Source: Methylobacterium sp. J-068 (GTDB taxonomy: Bacteria; Pseudomonadota; Alphaproteobacteria; Rhizobiales; Beijerinckiaceae). From it: a DNA stretch of 33,577 bases. Shown here piece by piece: positions 21,670 to 29,537 of the stretch; positions within the stretch are counted from its first letter, which is position 1; each line of letters begins with the position of its first letter. The position numbers and the translations under genes were made by a program. Under the pieces are notes generated by a model. The model saw only the letters and a list, made by a program, of their open reading frames with translations. It searched no databases and had not been told where the DNA came from. The stretch is taken from positions 1-33,577 of the forward strand of contig NZ_JAKSXY010000011.1 of the NCBI RefSeq assembly GCF_022829445.1. Direction: 5' to 3'.

Positions 21670-22947
21670 ATGGCGTCCACGATCGCACCCGGTGCTTCGC
21701 GCTGGCAGGCCGGAGCCTGGGCCCATGTGTCCGTCCTGGACGTCCTGCGGCACGTGGCGAAGGTGCTCCTCGTCGCCTTCATCTTCTTCGCCTGCTTCGC
21801 GTTCTCCGACACCTCCCCCTACGACGTGGTGGCGATCCCCACCATCGTGCTCTGGCTCTGCCTGGGGTTGCGCCTGCACCGGGGCATGCTGCCCCTCTTC
21901 GGTCTGCTCATCGTCTACGTCAGCGCGATCACGGTCGCGCTCCTGCCCTTCATCGATCAGCCGCTGCCCGTCACCTGGACGATCCAGCTCGCCTATCTGG
22001 CGATCACCGGCGTGTTCTTCGCCATGCTGTTTTCCGAGGACACCCTGGCGCGGATGGAACTGGCGCTGAAGACCTTCGTGGCGAGCTGCCTGCTCTCCAG
22101 CGCCTTCGGCATCGTGGGCTATTTCGGCTACATCCCGACCGAGGACTTGTTCTACAAGTACGGCCGCGCCTCCGGCACCTTCCAGGACCCGAACGTGTTC
22201 GGCTCGTTCCTGACGCTCGGCGCCCTCTACCTCATGCACGGCCTGCTTCTCGGCACCACGCGCCGGCCGATCCTGTCCGCCGCCGTGCTGCTGGTGATCG
22301 TCGCGGGTATCTTCCTGTCGTTCTCGCGCGGCTCCTGGGGCGGAACGCTCATCGCCGTCGCGGTGATGGTGGGCAGCGTCTATCGCACCACGCGCTCGGC
22401 GGCCCTGCGCCGCCGCATCGTCGCGCTCATGGTCCTGGCGGTCGCGGGTTCGGCGCTCGCCATCGTCGGCCTGATGTCCATCGGCGACACGGCGGAGATG
22501 TTCTCCAAGCGCGCGTCGGTCACGCAGGATTACGACACCGGCGAGACCGGGCGCTTCGGAAACCAGATGCGCGGGCTCGGCCTGCTGGTGGACGAGCCCC
22601 TCGGCATGGGTCCCTTGCGCTGGCGGCTCATCTTCGCGCTGGAGCCGCACAACAGCTACATCGGCAGCTTCGCCAATGGCGGCTGGGTCGGCGGCGCCAC
22701 CTTCATCGGCCTCGTGCTGATGACGAGCTTCGTCGGCTTCCGCCTGATGAACCGGGACACGCCCTTCCGGCGACACGCGCAGATCGTCTGGCCGGCCCTG
22801 CTGATGTTCTTCCTGCAGGCGGCGCAGATCGACATCGAGAAGTGGCGCCACGTCTACATGATGCTCGGCATGGTCTGGGGCCTGGAGGCGGCGCGCCTGC
22901 GCTGGCTCGCCGGGTCGGGCGCGGACCTGAACAGAGACCGGCCCTGA
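21670..22947 (+). CDS. O-antigen ligase/polymerase-like (Wzy/WaaL type) membrane protein
   Basis: A 425-residue protein with about ten or more hydrophobic helices. The central SFSRGSWGG segment and the downstream GRFGNQ, EPHNSYIGSFANGGWVGG block are typical of the O-antigen ligase/Wzy_C family, which joins or polymerises lipid-linked glycans on the periplasmic side of the inner membrane. I chose ATG 21670, which has GGAGTGAG just upstream; a TTG at 21640 would add ten residues. It follows murD by 91 nt on the same strand and occupies the place normally held by the SEDS protein ftsW, but its motifs are not those of FtsW. The substrate is unknown, and no glycosyltransferases flank it. Confidence 0.82.
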   Translation: MASTIAPGASRWQAGAWAHVSVLDVLRHVAKVLLVAFIFFACFAFSDTSPYDVVAIPTIVLWLCLGLRLHRGMLPLFGLLIVYVSAITVALLPFIDQPLPVTWTIQLAYLAITGVFFAMLFSEDTLARMELALKTFVASCLLSSAFGIVGYFGYIPTEDLFYKYGRASGTFQDPNVFGSFLTLGALYLMHGLLLGTTRRPILSAAVLLVIVAGIFLSFSRGSWGGTLIAVAVMVGSVYRTTRSAALRRRIVALMVLAVAGSALAIVGLMSIGDTAEMFSKRASVTQDYDTGETGRFGNQMRGLGLLVDEPLGMGPLRWRLIFALEPHNSYIGSFANGGWVGGATFIGLVLMTSFVGFRLMNRDTPFRRHAQIVWPALLMFFLQAAQIDIEKWRHVYMMLGMVWGLEAARLRWLAGSGADLNRDRP

Positions 22948-23026
22948 GTGTCGCTCACGAAACGCCCGCCGCACCGTGGTGCTCGGAGCGAGAACCGAGG
23001 ACGGGCGGAAGTTTCGTGAAGCAATC

Positions 23027-23425
23027 TTAGTCCGCGAAGACCTCTATCTCTGCGAGAGGGACTGCGAAGGGTTGGATCAGGATGGTGCTGCCGTCATCCT
23101 TGTAGACTTCAAGCTCATGCAGCCGCCCATCGACTACGTGCAGGAGGAGATTGACGGCCGGTCTATGCGGACCCGGCCCAGAACCGTCGTCGTGATAGTG
23201 CCCCTCGACCGGGACCCGACCACGAACTCTCGCCGGTGGCCCATCGACCTGAAAGCGTAGGCTGCCCTCCTGATCTACTCGGCGGGCGAGAGCAGAACGG
23301 GCCTGGGCTGCAAGTTCATTCCGGCCAGGAAAGTCAGTAGCCAGAAGAAGGTCGAGCATTGCGACCTCCTCCGGCATCAATGGGCGCCAGGCTTCGTTGA
23401 GCGGGTTGCTTGGATCGACGGTCAT
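23027..23425 (-). CDS. DUF6984-like protein of unknown function
   Basis: A 132-residue soluble protein beginning MTVDPSNPLNEAWRPLMPEE. The pattern of an N-terminal RPL-x-x-EE-x-x-x-LDLLL, then FPGR-x-EL, and a C-terminal LLHVVDGRLHELEVYKDDGS resembles DUF6984 as I recall it, a family I have seen in scattered, immunity-like contexts. That link is from memory and not certain. Base composition is visibly lower in GC than the neighbours, suggesting transfer. A dyad lies directly before the start codon and no good ribosome site is seen. It is transcribed against the Wzy-like gene, with an IS110 stub upstream. Confidence 0.65.
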   Translation of the reverse strand: MTVDPSNPLNEAWRPLMPEEVAMLDLLLATDFPGRNELAAQARSALARRVDQEGSLRFQVDGPPARVRGRVPVEGHYHDDGSGPGPHRPAVNLLLHVVDGRLHELEVYKDDGSTILIQPFAVPLAEIEVFAD

Positions 23426-23428
23426 ACT

Positions 23429-23446
23429 GATGATTGAAACATCATC
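23429..23446 (-). promoter_or_regulatory. dyad overlapping the translation start region of the DUF6984-like gene
   Basis: GATGAT (23429-23434) and ATCATC (23441-23446) form a 6-bp inverted repeat with a 6-nt spacer, only 3 nt upstream of the start codon on the minus strand. It covers the place of the ribosome site. It could be an operator or an RNA hairpin that limits translation; either is inference. Confidence 0.35.
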
Positions 23447-23648
23447 TTGTGGGGCCTGCGAAGGGTGGGGAGCAAACTTTGGCCTGTCTCCCCGAAGCGG
23501 ATGTATCGCTCCCGACCCAACCTCTCCGTAACGCGTGGGTTCGGTTGTTTCCTAAAGCAGATGGGGTGGATGGCTCCCGCTTCGACTGACGGCATCTAGG
23601 TGCCAAGATGTGGTTGCTGTCGAAGCAGTAGCTGCAGGAGCTATCCCC

Positions 23649-23693
23649 ATGGAGATTACTACCGTCGGCATCGATCTGGCCAAGAGCATCTTT
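23649..23693 (+). pseudogene. 5' stub of an IS110-family transposase
   Basis: The codons read MEITTVGIDLAKSIF, the characteristic N-terminus of IS110/IS1111 transposases, where D9 is the first acidic residue of the DEDD catalytic set. After codon 15 the similarity stops abruptly and the frame runs through the neighbouring minus-strand gene. A leader of perhaps 80-100 nt upstream (from about 23550) may be the element's left end. The rest of the transposase is absent, so this is a dead remnant. Confidence 0.75.
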
Positions 23694-24002
23694 CTAAGCT
23701 TCCTCGGGCTCCGGATCGGCCGTCCAGGCCGTGGCGAAGGCCGCCAGGTGGCGGGCATCCGCGAAGGCCAGCACGGTGACCGCCCGGTCCGCCGGCATCG
23801 CGCCGGGATAGGGCGCCAGCAGCACCTTCTCCTCCGAGAGCTTGGCGCCGGGCGCGTGCGCGGCGAGCCAAGCCTCGGCTTCCGGCGAGAGGCGGCTCGG
23901 ATCCGCCGCGTCGCGGGCGCGGGAATCCCCGCGCAGGACCAGGACGTAGGAGCCCAGCGCCGGATTGCGCTGCTGCACCGCCTTGACGATGTCGATCATC
24001 AT
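23694..24002 (-). CDS. hypothetical protein, 102 residues
   Basis: A small soluble protein (starts MMIDIVKAVQQRNPALGSY) that I do not recognise. It is alanine-rich with an acidic tail ending PEPEEA, has no signal peptide or membrane helix, and has the high GC of the host. It starts 22 nt after the ndh stop on the same strand and is probably co-transcribed with it. Its stop codon coincides with the boundary of the IS110 stub, so the natural C-terminus may have been altered by the insertion or by its later deletion. Confidence 0.7.
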   Translation of the reverse strand: MMIDIVKAVQQRNPALGSYVLVLRGDSRARDAADPSRLSPEAEAWLAAHAPGAKLSEEKVLLAPYPGAMPADRAVTVLAFADARHLAAFATAWTADPEPEEA

Positions 24003-24024
24003 GCCGTTGGGGCTCCGTTCCCGG

Positions 24025-25356
24025 TCAATGCAGCTTCACGCGGGATTCCGTGCGCCGCGTCAGCGCGCGGGCCACCGCGTCGAGGGTGGTCTTCACCGTG
24101 CCGTGCAGGGCCTGCTCGTGCATCTTGTAGAGCGAGCGGTACATCATCCGGGCGAACAACCCGGCGATGAACATGTTCTTGCCCTTGATGAACCCCATCA
24201 GGTTGCCGACCGTCGAGTACTCGCCGAGCGAGACCAGTGAACCGAAATCGCGGTACTTGAAGGGTTTCAGCGGCCGGCCGGCCATCTTGTCGGGGATGAT
24301 CTTGATGAGGTGCGTTGCCTGCTGGTGCGCGGCCTGGGCGCGGGGCGGGATCGGCGTGTCCGAGCCCTTCTCCACGAGGTAGGCGCAGTCGCCCATCGCG
24401 AAGATGTCCGGGTCACGGGTGGTCTGCAGGGTCGGGGTCACCACGAGCTGGTTGTTGCGGGTGGTCTCCAGGCCGCCGATCTCGTGCAGGAACGGCGGCG
24501 CCTTCACGCCGGCGGCCCAGACCACGAGTTCGGACGGGATGAAGCCGCCATCGGCGAGCTGCACGCCGTCCGCGCGCACCTCGGTGACGCGCGCGCCCGT
24601 GCGGACCTCGACGCCGATCTTGTCGAGCAGCACCATGACGTCGCGCGAGAGCCGCTCCGGCACGGCGGGCAGGATGCGCCCGGCGGCTTCCACGAGGGTG
24701 ATCTTGAGGTCCTTGGCCGGGTCGATCCGGTCGAGGCCCGTCGCCGCCACGTGGCGGGTGGTGCGGTGGAGTTCGGCCGCGAGTTCGGTGCCGGTGGCGC
24801 CGGCCCCGATCACCGTGACGTGGAGCTGGCCCGGACGCACCGGCCCCGGCTGGGTATGGGCGCGCAGCATGCCGTTCACGAGGCGCTGGTGGAAGCGCAC
24901 CGCCTGGCCCTGCGTGTCGAGCGCGATGGCGTTCTCCTTCACGCCCGGCGTGCCGAAATCATTGGTGGTCGAGCCCACCGCCATCACCAGCGTGTCGTAG
25001 CCGATCTCGCGCACCGGCGTGACTTCGCGCCCCTCGGTGTCGTGGCTGGCCGCGAGGTGGATGACGCGCTTTGCCCGGTCGAGGCCGGTCATCTCGCCGA
25101 TGCGGTAGCGGAAATTGTGCCTATGGGCGTGGTGCAGGTAGTCCACGGCGTGGTGGCCCACATCGAGGCTGCCGGCGGCGACCTCGTGCAGCAGCGGCTT
25201 CCAGATATGGGTCCTAGCCCGGTCCACCAGGGTGACGTGCGCCTTGCCGGGGCGGCCGAGCTTCTCGCCCAGCTTGGTCGCGAGCTGAAGGCCCGCCGCC
25301 CCGCCGCCGACGACCACGATGCGATGCAGGTTTTCCACGGATTCGCCCGGTACCAT
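24025..25356 (-). CDS. ndh: type II NADH:quinone oxidoreductase
   Basis: This single-subunit flavoprotein passes electrons from NADH to quinone without pumping protons and attaches to the inner membrane face. The 443 residues contain the FAD-binding IVVVGGGAAGLQLATKLG near the start, the NADH-binding VTVIGAGATGTELAAEL, WAAGVKAPPFL, and the second FAD contact DIFAMGDCAYL followed by PPRAQAAHQQA. The C-terminal part carries the amphipathic membrane anchor region. I chose ATG 25356 (MVPGESVENLHRIVVVGG); GAGGA lies 12 nt upstream. The 120-bp gap to the GST-like gene is A/T-richer and likely holds its promoter. Length is close to E. coli Ndh. Confidence 0.93.
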   Translation of the reverse strand: MVPGESVENLHRIVVVGGGAAGLQLATKLGEKLGRPGKAHVTLVDRARTHIWKPLLHEVAAGSLDVGHHAVDYLHHAHRHNFRYRIGEMTGLDRAKRVIHLAASHDTEGREVTPVREIGYDTLVMAVGSTTNDFGTPGVKENAIALDTQGQAVRFHQRLVNGMLRAHTQPGPVRPGQLHVTVIGAGATGTELAAELHRTTRHVAATGLDRIDPAKDLKITLVEAAGRILPAVPERLSRDVMVLLDKIGVEVRTGARVTEVRADGVQLADGGFIPSELVVWAAGVKAPPFLHEIGGLETTRNNQLVVTPTLQTTRDPDIFAMGDCAYLVEKGSDTPIPPRAQAAHQQATHLIKIIPDKMAGRPLKPFKYRDFGSLVSLGEYSTVGNLMGFIKGKNMFIAGLFARMMYRSLYKMHEQALHGTVKTTLDAVARALTRRTESRVKLH

Positions 25357-25475
25357 GAACGTCACGTCCTCGCTTGTCGCATTCCAGCCGGTGCGTGCCC
25401 GTCCCGATGGGCGGCGCAAGTCCGTAGTTTAGAAGCGCGCAGTTTAAAAGGATCGGAATCCCTTCGCCATTCCCG

Positions 25476-26129
25476 TCACGCGGGTGCGCCGGGCTGCCGG
25501 AGGGGATGCGCCCGGGCGAAGGCGTCCTGCGCGAGGCAATCCTCCGCGATCCGCCGCACGGTCGGGAACGGGCCCGTCTCAACCCCGAAGATGCCGGTGC
25601 CGACCCAGAGGCTGACGAGGCAGAGATCCGCGTGGCTGATCGCGTCGCCCTGGGCGTAGCGGCCGCTGCCGGGCTCGCGGGTCATGCGCGTCTCCAGGGT
25701 CTTCAGTCCGGTCTCCATCCAATGCCGCACGAAGCCCAGCATGCGCTCGCGCGGTAGGTCGTAGGTCTCCATCAGGAAGTTGCGCACGCGCGGCACGTAG
25801 AGCGGATGCGTGTCGCAGGCGACGACCTGGGCCAGGGAGCGCGCCCGCGCCCGCGCCCGGGGGTCGGCCGGCAGCAGCGGCGTCGCCGGATGGATGTCCT
25901 CCAGGTAGTCGAGGATGGCGAGCGACTGGATCAGCGGCGGGCCGTCGCCGTCGAACAGCGCCGGGACCGCGCCCTGCGGGTTGATGGCCAGGAACTCGGG
26001 CTTCAGCTGCTCGCCGGCATCGAGGTCGAGGAACGTCTCCTCGTAGGCGATGCCCTTGAGATTGAGGGCGACCCGCACCCGGAAGGCGGCGGCCGAGCGC
26101 CAATTGCCGTACATCTTGATGTGCGTCAC
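25476..26129 (-). CDS. maiA: maleylacetoacetate isomerase-like glutathione S-transferase (zeta class)
   Basis: This 217-residue protein has the thioredoxin-like N-terminal domain (RSAAAFRVRVALNLKGIAYEE, then NPQGAVPALFDGDG and QSLAILDYLED) and the helical GST domain. AQVVACDTHPLYVPRV is the zeta-class hallmark, pointing to isomerisation of maleylacetoacetate to fumarylacetoacetate in tyrosine breakdown. The zeta active-site motif is usually S-S-C or S-S-A; here it reads S-A-A, so the second serine is missing. The GTG start at 26129 has a strong GGGGGAGG site 5 nt upstream. No homogentisate genes are adjacent, so another GST role is possible. Confidence 0.82.
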   Translation of the reverse strand: MTHIKMYGNWRSAAAFRVRVALNLKGIAYEETFLDLDAGEQLKPEFLAINPQGAVPALFDGDGPPLIQSLAILDYLEDIHPATPLLPADPRARARARSLAQVVACDTHPLYVPRVRNFLMETYDLPRERMLGFVRHWMETGLKTLETRMTREPGSGRYAQGDAISHADLCLVSLWVGTGIFGVETGPFPTVRRIAEDCLAQDAFARAHPLRQPGAPA

Positions 26130-26316
26130 GTGTCCTCCCCCGAGACCCGATGCGGAATGTTGTCCGTCTCTCGATCGATCGGACCACACCCGACATCGGG
26201 CCGTCCCGCAAGTCCGTTCTCGCGGCGCCCGTGCCAAACGCCGCGATTTGGCAGCGCGGCGATCATCGCGCATAGGAAGGCGGCGAGGGCGCGAACCTCG
26301 GCCGGTGAGTGACGCG

Positions 26317-27348
26317 ATGCAGATCGAAACACCCTACCTGATGTTCCTCGGCGACGTGCCGGACCGTCTGGCGGCCAAGACCGCCTACGGCATCAAGGAT
26401 TGGCGCCCCGAATGGTGCGTCGGCCAGTTGCGCCTGCCCGGCTGCGCGGCGGATCTCGGCATCCCGGACCTCACCCTGGCGCAGGCCGTCGAGAAGGGCT
26501 GCCGCACCATGGTGATCGGCGTCGCCAACGCGGGCGGCGTCCTGCCCGAGCACTGGGTCGCGGAGGTGGTCGCCGCCCTGGAGGCGGGCCTCGACATCGC
26601 CAGCGGCCTGCATGCCCGCCTCGGCGCGGTGCCGGCCATCGCGGAGGCCGCCGAGCGCAACGGCCGCCAGCTTCACGACGTGCGCCACACCTCCGAGACC
26701 TTCGCCACCGGCAAGGGCAGCAAGCGTCCGGGCCGCCGCCTGCTCAGCGTCGGCACCGACTGCTCGGTGGGCAAGAAGTACACGGTGCTGGCCCTGGAGC
26801 GGGGCATGCGCGAGCGCGGCCTCGACGCGGATTTCCGCGCCACCGGCCAGACCGGGGTGTTCATCTCGGGGCGCGGCGTCGCCATCGACGCGGTGGTGGC
26901 CGACTTCATCTCCGGCGCCGTCGAGTGGATCTCGCCGGCCGCCGAGCCGGAACACTGGGACCTCCTCGAGGGCCAGGGCTCGCTGTTCCACCCCTCCTTC
27001 GCGGGCGTCAGCTTAGGGTTGCTCCACGGCGCGCAGGCCGATGCCTTCGTGGTCTGCCACGAACCGACCCGCACCACGATGCGCGGCGTGAGCCACAGGC
27101 TTCCGACGATCCAGGAGGTGATCGACCTCACCGTGCAGCTCGGGCGCCTGACCAACCCGGACATCCGGCCGGTCGGCATCGCGGTGAACACGCAGGACCT
27201 CGACGAGGGCGCGGCGCGCGCCCTGCTGGCGGATCTCGCGAAGGCGCACGATCTGCCGGCCACCGACCCGGTCCGCTTCGGCGTCGGGGAGATCGTCGAC
27301 CGGATCGTCGCCGTGTTTCCGCCCGCCGGCACCGGGGCCGGCGCGTGA
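26317..27348 (+). CDS. dgcN: DUF1611 protein, probable D-glutamate N-acetyltransferase DgcN
   Basis: A 343-residue DUF1611 protein. It begins MQIETPYLMFLGDVPDRL, continues WRPEWCVGQLRLPGCAADLG, and has a P-loop-like GTDCSVGKKYTVLALERGM near residue 145, with HEPTRTTMRGV further on. DUF1611 members paired with an enolase-superfamily racemase have been assigned as DgcN, which acetylates D-glutamate to N-acetyl-D-glutamate. The next gene is exactly such a racemase, overlapping by 4 nt. I chose ATG 26317; a GTG at 26305 is a close alternative. It is divergent from the GST-like gene across 187 bp. Function is inferred from family and neighbour. Confidence 0.85.
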   Translation: MQIETPYLMFLGDVPDRLAAKTAYGIKDWRPEWCVGQLRLPGCAADLGIPDLTLAQAVEKGCRTMVIGVANAGGVLPEHWVAEVVAALEAGLDIASGLHARLGAVPAIAEAAERNGRQLHDVRHTSETFATGKGSKRPGRRLLSVGTDCSVGKKYTVLALERGMRERGLDADFRATGQTGVFISGRGVAIDAVVADFISGAVEWISPAAEPEHWDLLEGQGSLFHPSFAGVSLGLLHGAQADAFVVCHEPTRTTMRGVSHRLPTIQEVIDLTVQLGRLTNPDIRPVGIAVNTQDLDEGAARALLADLAKAHDLPATDPVRFGVGEIVDRIVAVFPPAGTGAGA

Positions 27349-28331
27349 GCCGGCGCCTCGACGTCTCGGTCGAGCGCTTCCCGATCGCGGGGGCGTTCAC
27401 CATCGCGCGGGGCAGCCGCACCGAGGCCGTGGTGGTGCTCGCCACGATCACCGATTCGGAGGGCCATGTCGGACGCGGCGAATGCGTGCCCTACGCCCGC
27501 TACGGCGAGTCCGTGGAGAGCGTGAGCGACCTGATCCGGGCGCAGGCCGAGGCGATCGCCGCCGGCGCGACCCGGGCGGACCTGCAGCGCGACTTGAAGG
27601 CGGGCGCCGCCCGCAACGCCCTCGACTGCGCCCTGTTCGATCTCGAGGCCAAGCAGCTCGGCCGCCCGGCCCACGCCATCGCGGGCCTGTCGGCGCCGCA
27701 GGTCGCCACCACGGCCTACACGCTCAGCCTCGGCGACCCCGAGAGCATGGAGGCGGCGGCGCGCAAGGCCGCCCATCGGCCCCTGCTGAAGGTGAAACTC
27801 GGCGGCGCCGGTGATCCGGAGCGTATCGCCGCGGTTCGCCGGGGGGCGCCGGATGCACGCCTCATCGTCGATGCCAACGAGGCGTGGCGTCCCGAGACGA
27901 TCGAGGCGAACCTCGCGGCCTGCGTCGCGGCCGGTGTCGGCCTGATCGAGCAGCCTCTGCCGGCCGGCGAGGACGCCCTCCTTGCCGAGATCGCCCGGCC
28001 GATCCCGATCTGCGCCGACGAGAGCCTGCACGACCGCGCCGGTCTCGATGCCCTGAGCCAGCGCTACGACGCCATCAACATCAAGCTCGACAAGGCGGGT
28101 GGCCTGACCGAGGCGGTGATGCTCGCCCACGAGGCGCGCGCGCGGGGGTTCTCGCTGATGATCGGCTGCATGGTCGGCACCTCGCTCGCCATGGCGCCCG
28201 CGATGCTGCTCGCCCACCACGCCGACTACGTCGATCTCGACGGGCCGCTGCTGCTCGCCCGCGACCGCGAGCCCGGCCTGCGCTTCGAGGGCAGCCTGAT
28301 CCACCCCCCCGAGCCGTCGCTCTGGGGCTGA
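27345..28331 (+). CDS. dgcA: enolase-superfamily epimerase, probable N-acetyl-D-glutamate racemase DgcA
   Basis: A 328-residue member of the muconate-lactonizing subgroup of the enolase superfamily, related to L-Ala-D/L-Glu epimerases. The catalytic set is complete: K149-V-K151 in LLKVKLGG, metal ligands D176 (VDANEAW), E202 (IEQPL) and D225 (CADES), and K247 in NIKLDKAGG. In the Dgc pathway it converts N-acetyl-D-glutamate to the L form, which is then deacetylated. The GTG start overlaps the dgcN stop (GTGA), so the two are coupled. A plain dipeptide epimerase acting in murein peptide recycling is the main alternative. The deacetylase DgcD is not in the window. Confidence 0.87.
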   Translation: MSRRLDVSVERFPIAGAFTIARGSRTEAVVVLATITDSEGHVGRGECVPYARYGESVESVSDLIRAQAEAIAAGATRADLQRDLKAGAARNALDCALFDLEAKQLGRPAHAIAGLSAPQVATTAYTLSLGDPESMEAAARKAAHRPLLKVKLGGAGDPERIAAVRRGAPDARLIVDANEAWRPETIEANLAACVAAGVGLIEQPLPAGEDALLAEIARPIPICADESLHDRAGLDALSQRYDAINIKLDKAGGLTEAVMLAHEARARGFSLMIGCMVGTSLAMAPAMLLAHHADYVDLDGPLLLARDREPGLRFEGSLIHPPEPSLWG

Positions 28332-28341
28332 AGGCTCAGCC
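28326..28341. terminator. small hairpin spanning two convergent stop codons
   Basis: GGCTGA (28326-28331) pairs with TCAGCC (28336-28341) around a 4-nt loop. The arms contain the stop codons of dgcA on the plus strand and of the 33-residue gene on the minus strand, which are only 4 nt apart. The stem is short, so termination is uncertain. Confidence 0.35.
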
Positions 28342-28437
28342 GCGCACGACGAAGCGCAGGAAATAGACCAGTACCGTGAAGGTGACGAGGCTGAGGGCGT
28401 AGAAGGCGACGAACCAGAGGAGCCGCTTGCCCTTCAT
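28336..28437 (-). CDS. 33-residue single-helix protein, cytochrome bd-associated (DUF2474/CydX-like)
   Basis: A tiny protein with a charged start (MKGKR), one membrane helix (LLWFVAFYALSLVTFTVLVYF) and a short basic tail. It lies 17 nt after cydB. Small one-helix proteins in this position (CydX, or DUF2474 in cyanide-insensitive oxidase operons) bind and stabilise cytochrome bd oxidase. Sequence alone cannot settle the family. GGGGA lies about 10 nt before the start. Confidence 0.72.
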   Translation of the reverse strand: MKGKRLLWFVAFYALSLVTFTVLVYFLRFVVRG

Positions 28438-28454
28438 GCCGGGCGCGTCCCCGC

Positions 28455-29501
28455 TCAATGCCCGTAGCCCCCGGATCCCATGTCCTCCGCCACCTTCCCC
28501 CGGAAGACCCAGTAGGCGTAGCCCGTATAGGCGAGGGTCAGCGGCATCACCACGGCGTAGCCGACCAGGGCGAATTGCAGGGCGCTGACGGCGTTCGCCG
28601 CCTGCCAGATCGTCATGCGGGGCGGTACGATGTAGGGAAACAGGCTGATCGCCAGACCGAGGAAGCCGAGCAGGAACAGCGCGATCGTGAGCAGGAAAGG
28701 GGCGACGTCCCGTCCGTTTCGGATGCCGCGATGGATGCCCCAGGCCACAAGGGCGGTGACGAGGGGCACCGGTGCCACGTAGAGGATGTTCGGCCAGGAG
28801 ACCCAGCGCCACTGGATGTCGCGGCCGAGGAACGGCACCCAGGCGCTCACGGCCGTCATCGCCACGATGGTGGCGGCGAGGAATTGCTGGCTCTTGCGCC
28901 GGGCCCAGACCTCCAGCTCTCCCGAGGTCTTCATCACGCACCAGGTCGCGCCGAGAAGTCCGTAGCCGCAGACCAGCCCGATGCCGGTGAGCACGCTGAA
29001 CGGGGTGAGCCAGTCCAGGGTGCCGCCGGTGAAGCCGCGCCCCTCGATCTGGAAGCCCTGCACGAAGGCGCCGAGCACCATGCCCTGCGCGAAGGTCGCC
29101 ACCAGCGAGCCGTAGTGGAAGGCGTTGTCCCAGACGAACCGGGAACGGTCGGCCTTGAAGCGGAACTCGAAGGCGACGCCCCGGAAGATGAGCGCGATCA
29201 GCATGAGGATCAGCGGCAGGTAGAGCGCGGGCAGCAGGATCGCGTAGGCGACGCTGAACACCGCGAACAATCCGCCGCCGCCCAGCACGAGCCAGGTCTC
29301 GTTGCCGTCCCAGATCGGCGCCACGGAGAGCATCATGCGGTCGCGCCAGTTTCCCTCGCGGGCAGACGCGAACAGGATGCCGACGCCGAGATCGAAGCCG
29401 TCGATCACCACGTACATCGCCACCGCCACCGCGAGCAGGCCCGCCCAGACCAGCGGGAGCCAGAAGGCCGCGCCCTCGTATTCCATCCCGAAGCCGAACA
29501 T
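28455..29501 (-). CDS. cydB: cytochrome bd-type quinol oxidase subunit II
   Basis: A 348-residue integral membrane protein with about eight or nine helices. VAMYVVIDGFDLGVGIL, APIWDGNETWLVLGGGGLFAVF and FRGVAFEFRFK are core CydB/CioB motifs, and YAYWVFRGK lies near the C-terminus. With CydA it forms a terminal oxidase that reduces oxygen with quinol. The start at 29501 is backed by GAGGAAA; an internal ATG at 29486 (MEYEG) is possible. Unusually, no cydA precedes it: the gene 36 nt upstream encodes an unrelated 113-residue protein. Either cydA is elsewhere or this subunit has another partner. Confidence 0.92.
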   Translation of the reverse strand: MFGFGMEYEGAAFWLPLVWAGLLAVAVAMYVVIDGFDLGVGILFASAREGNWRDRMMLSVAPIWDGNETWLVLGGGGLFAVFSVAYAILLPALYLPLILMLIALIFRGVAFEFRFKADRSRFVWDNAFHYGSLVATFAQGMVLGAFVQGFQIEGRGFTGGTLDWLTPFSVLTGIGLVCGYGLLGATWCVMKTSGELEVWARRKSQQFLAATIVAMTAVSAWVPFLGRDIQWRWVSWPNILYVAPVPLVTALVAWGIHRGIRNGRDVAPFLLTIALFLLGFLGLAISLFPYIVPPRMTIWQAANAVSALQFALVGYAVVMPLTLAYTGYAYWVFRGKVAEDMGSGGYGH

Positions 29502-29537
29502 CCGCAGCTTTCCTCGCTTCGCGGACGATCGGCCCCG

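Noticed and set aside
21670..22947. Possible FtsW directly after murD
   Set aside because: The polytopic protein carries O-antigen ligase-type motifs (SFSRGSWGG, EPHNSYI) and lacks SEDS-family signatures.
22976..23260. 94-residue plus-strand open frame
   Set aside because: It lies opposite the DUF6984-like gene, which has the better protein pattern; no ribosome site or motif supports the plus frame.
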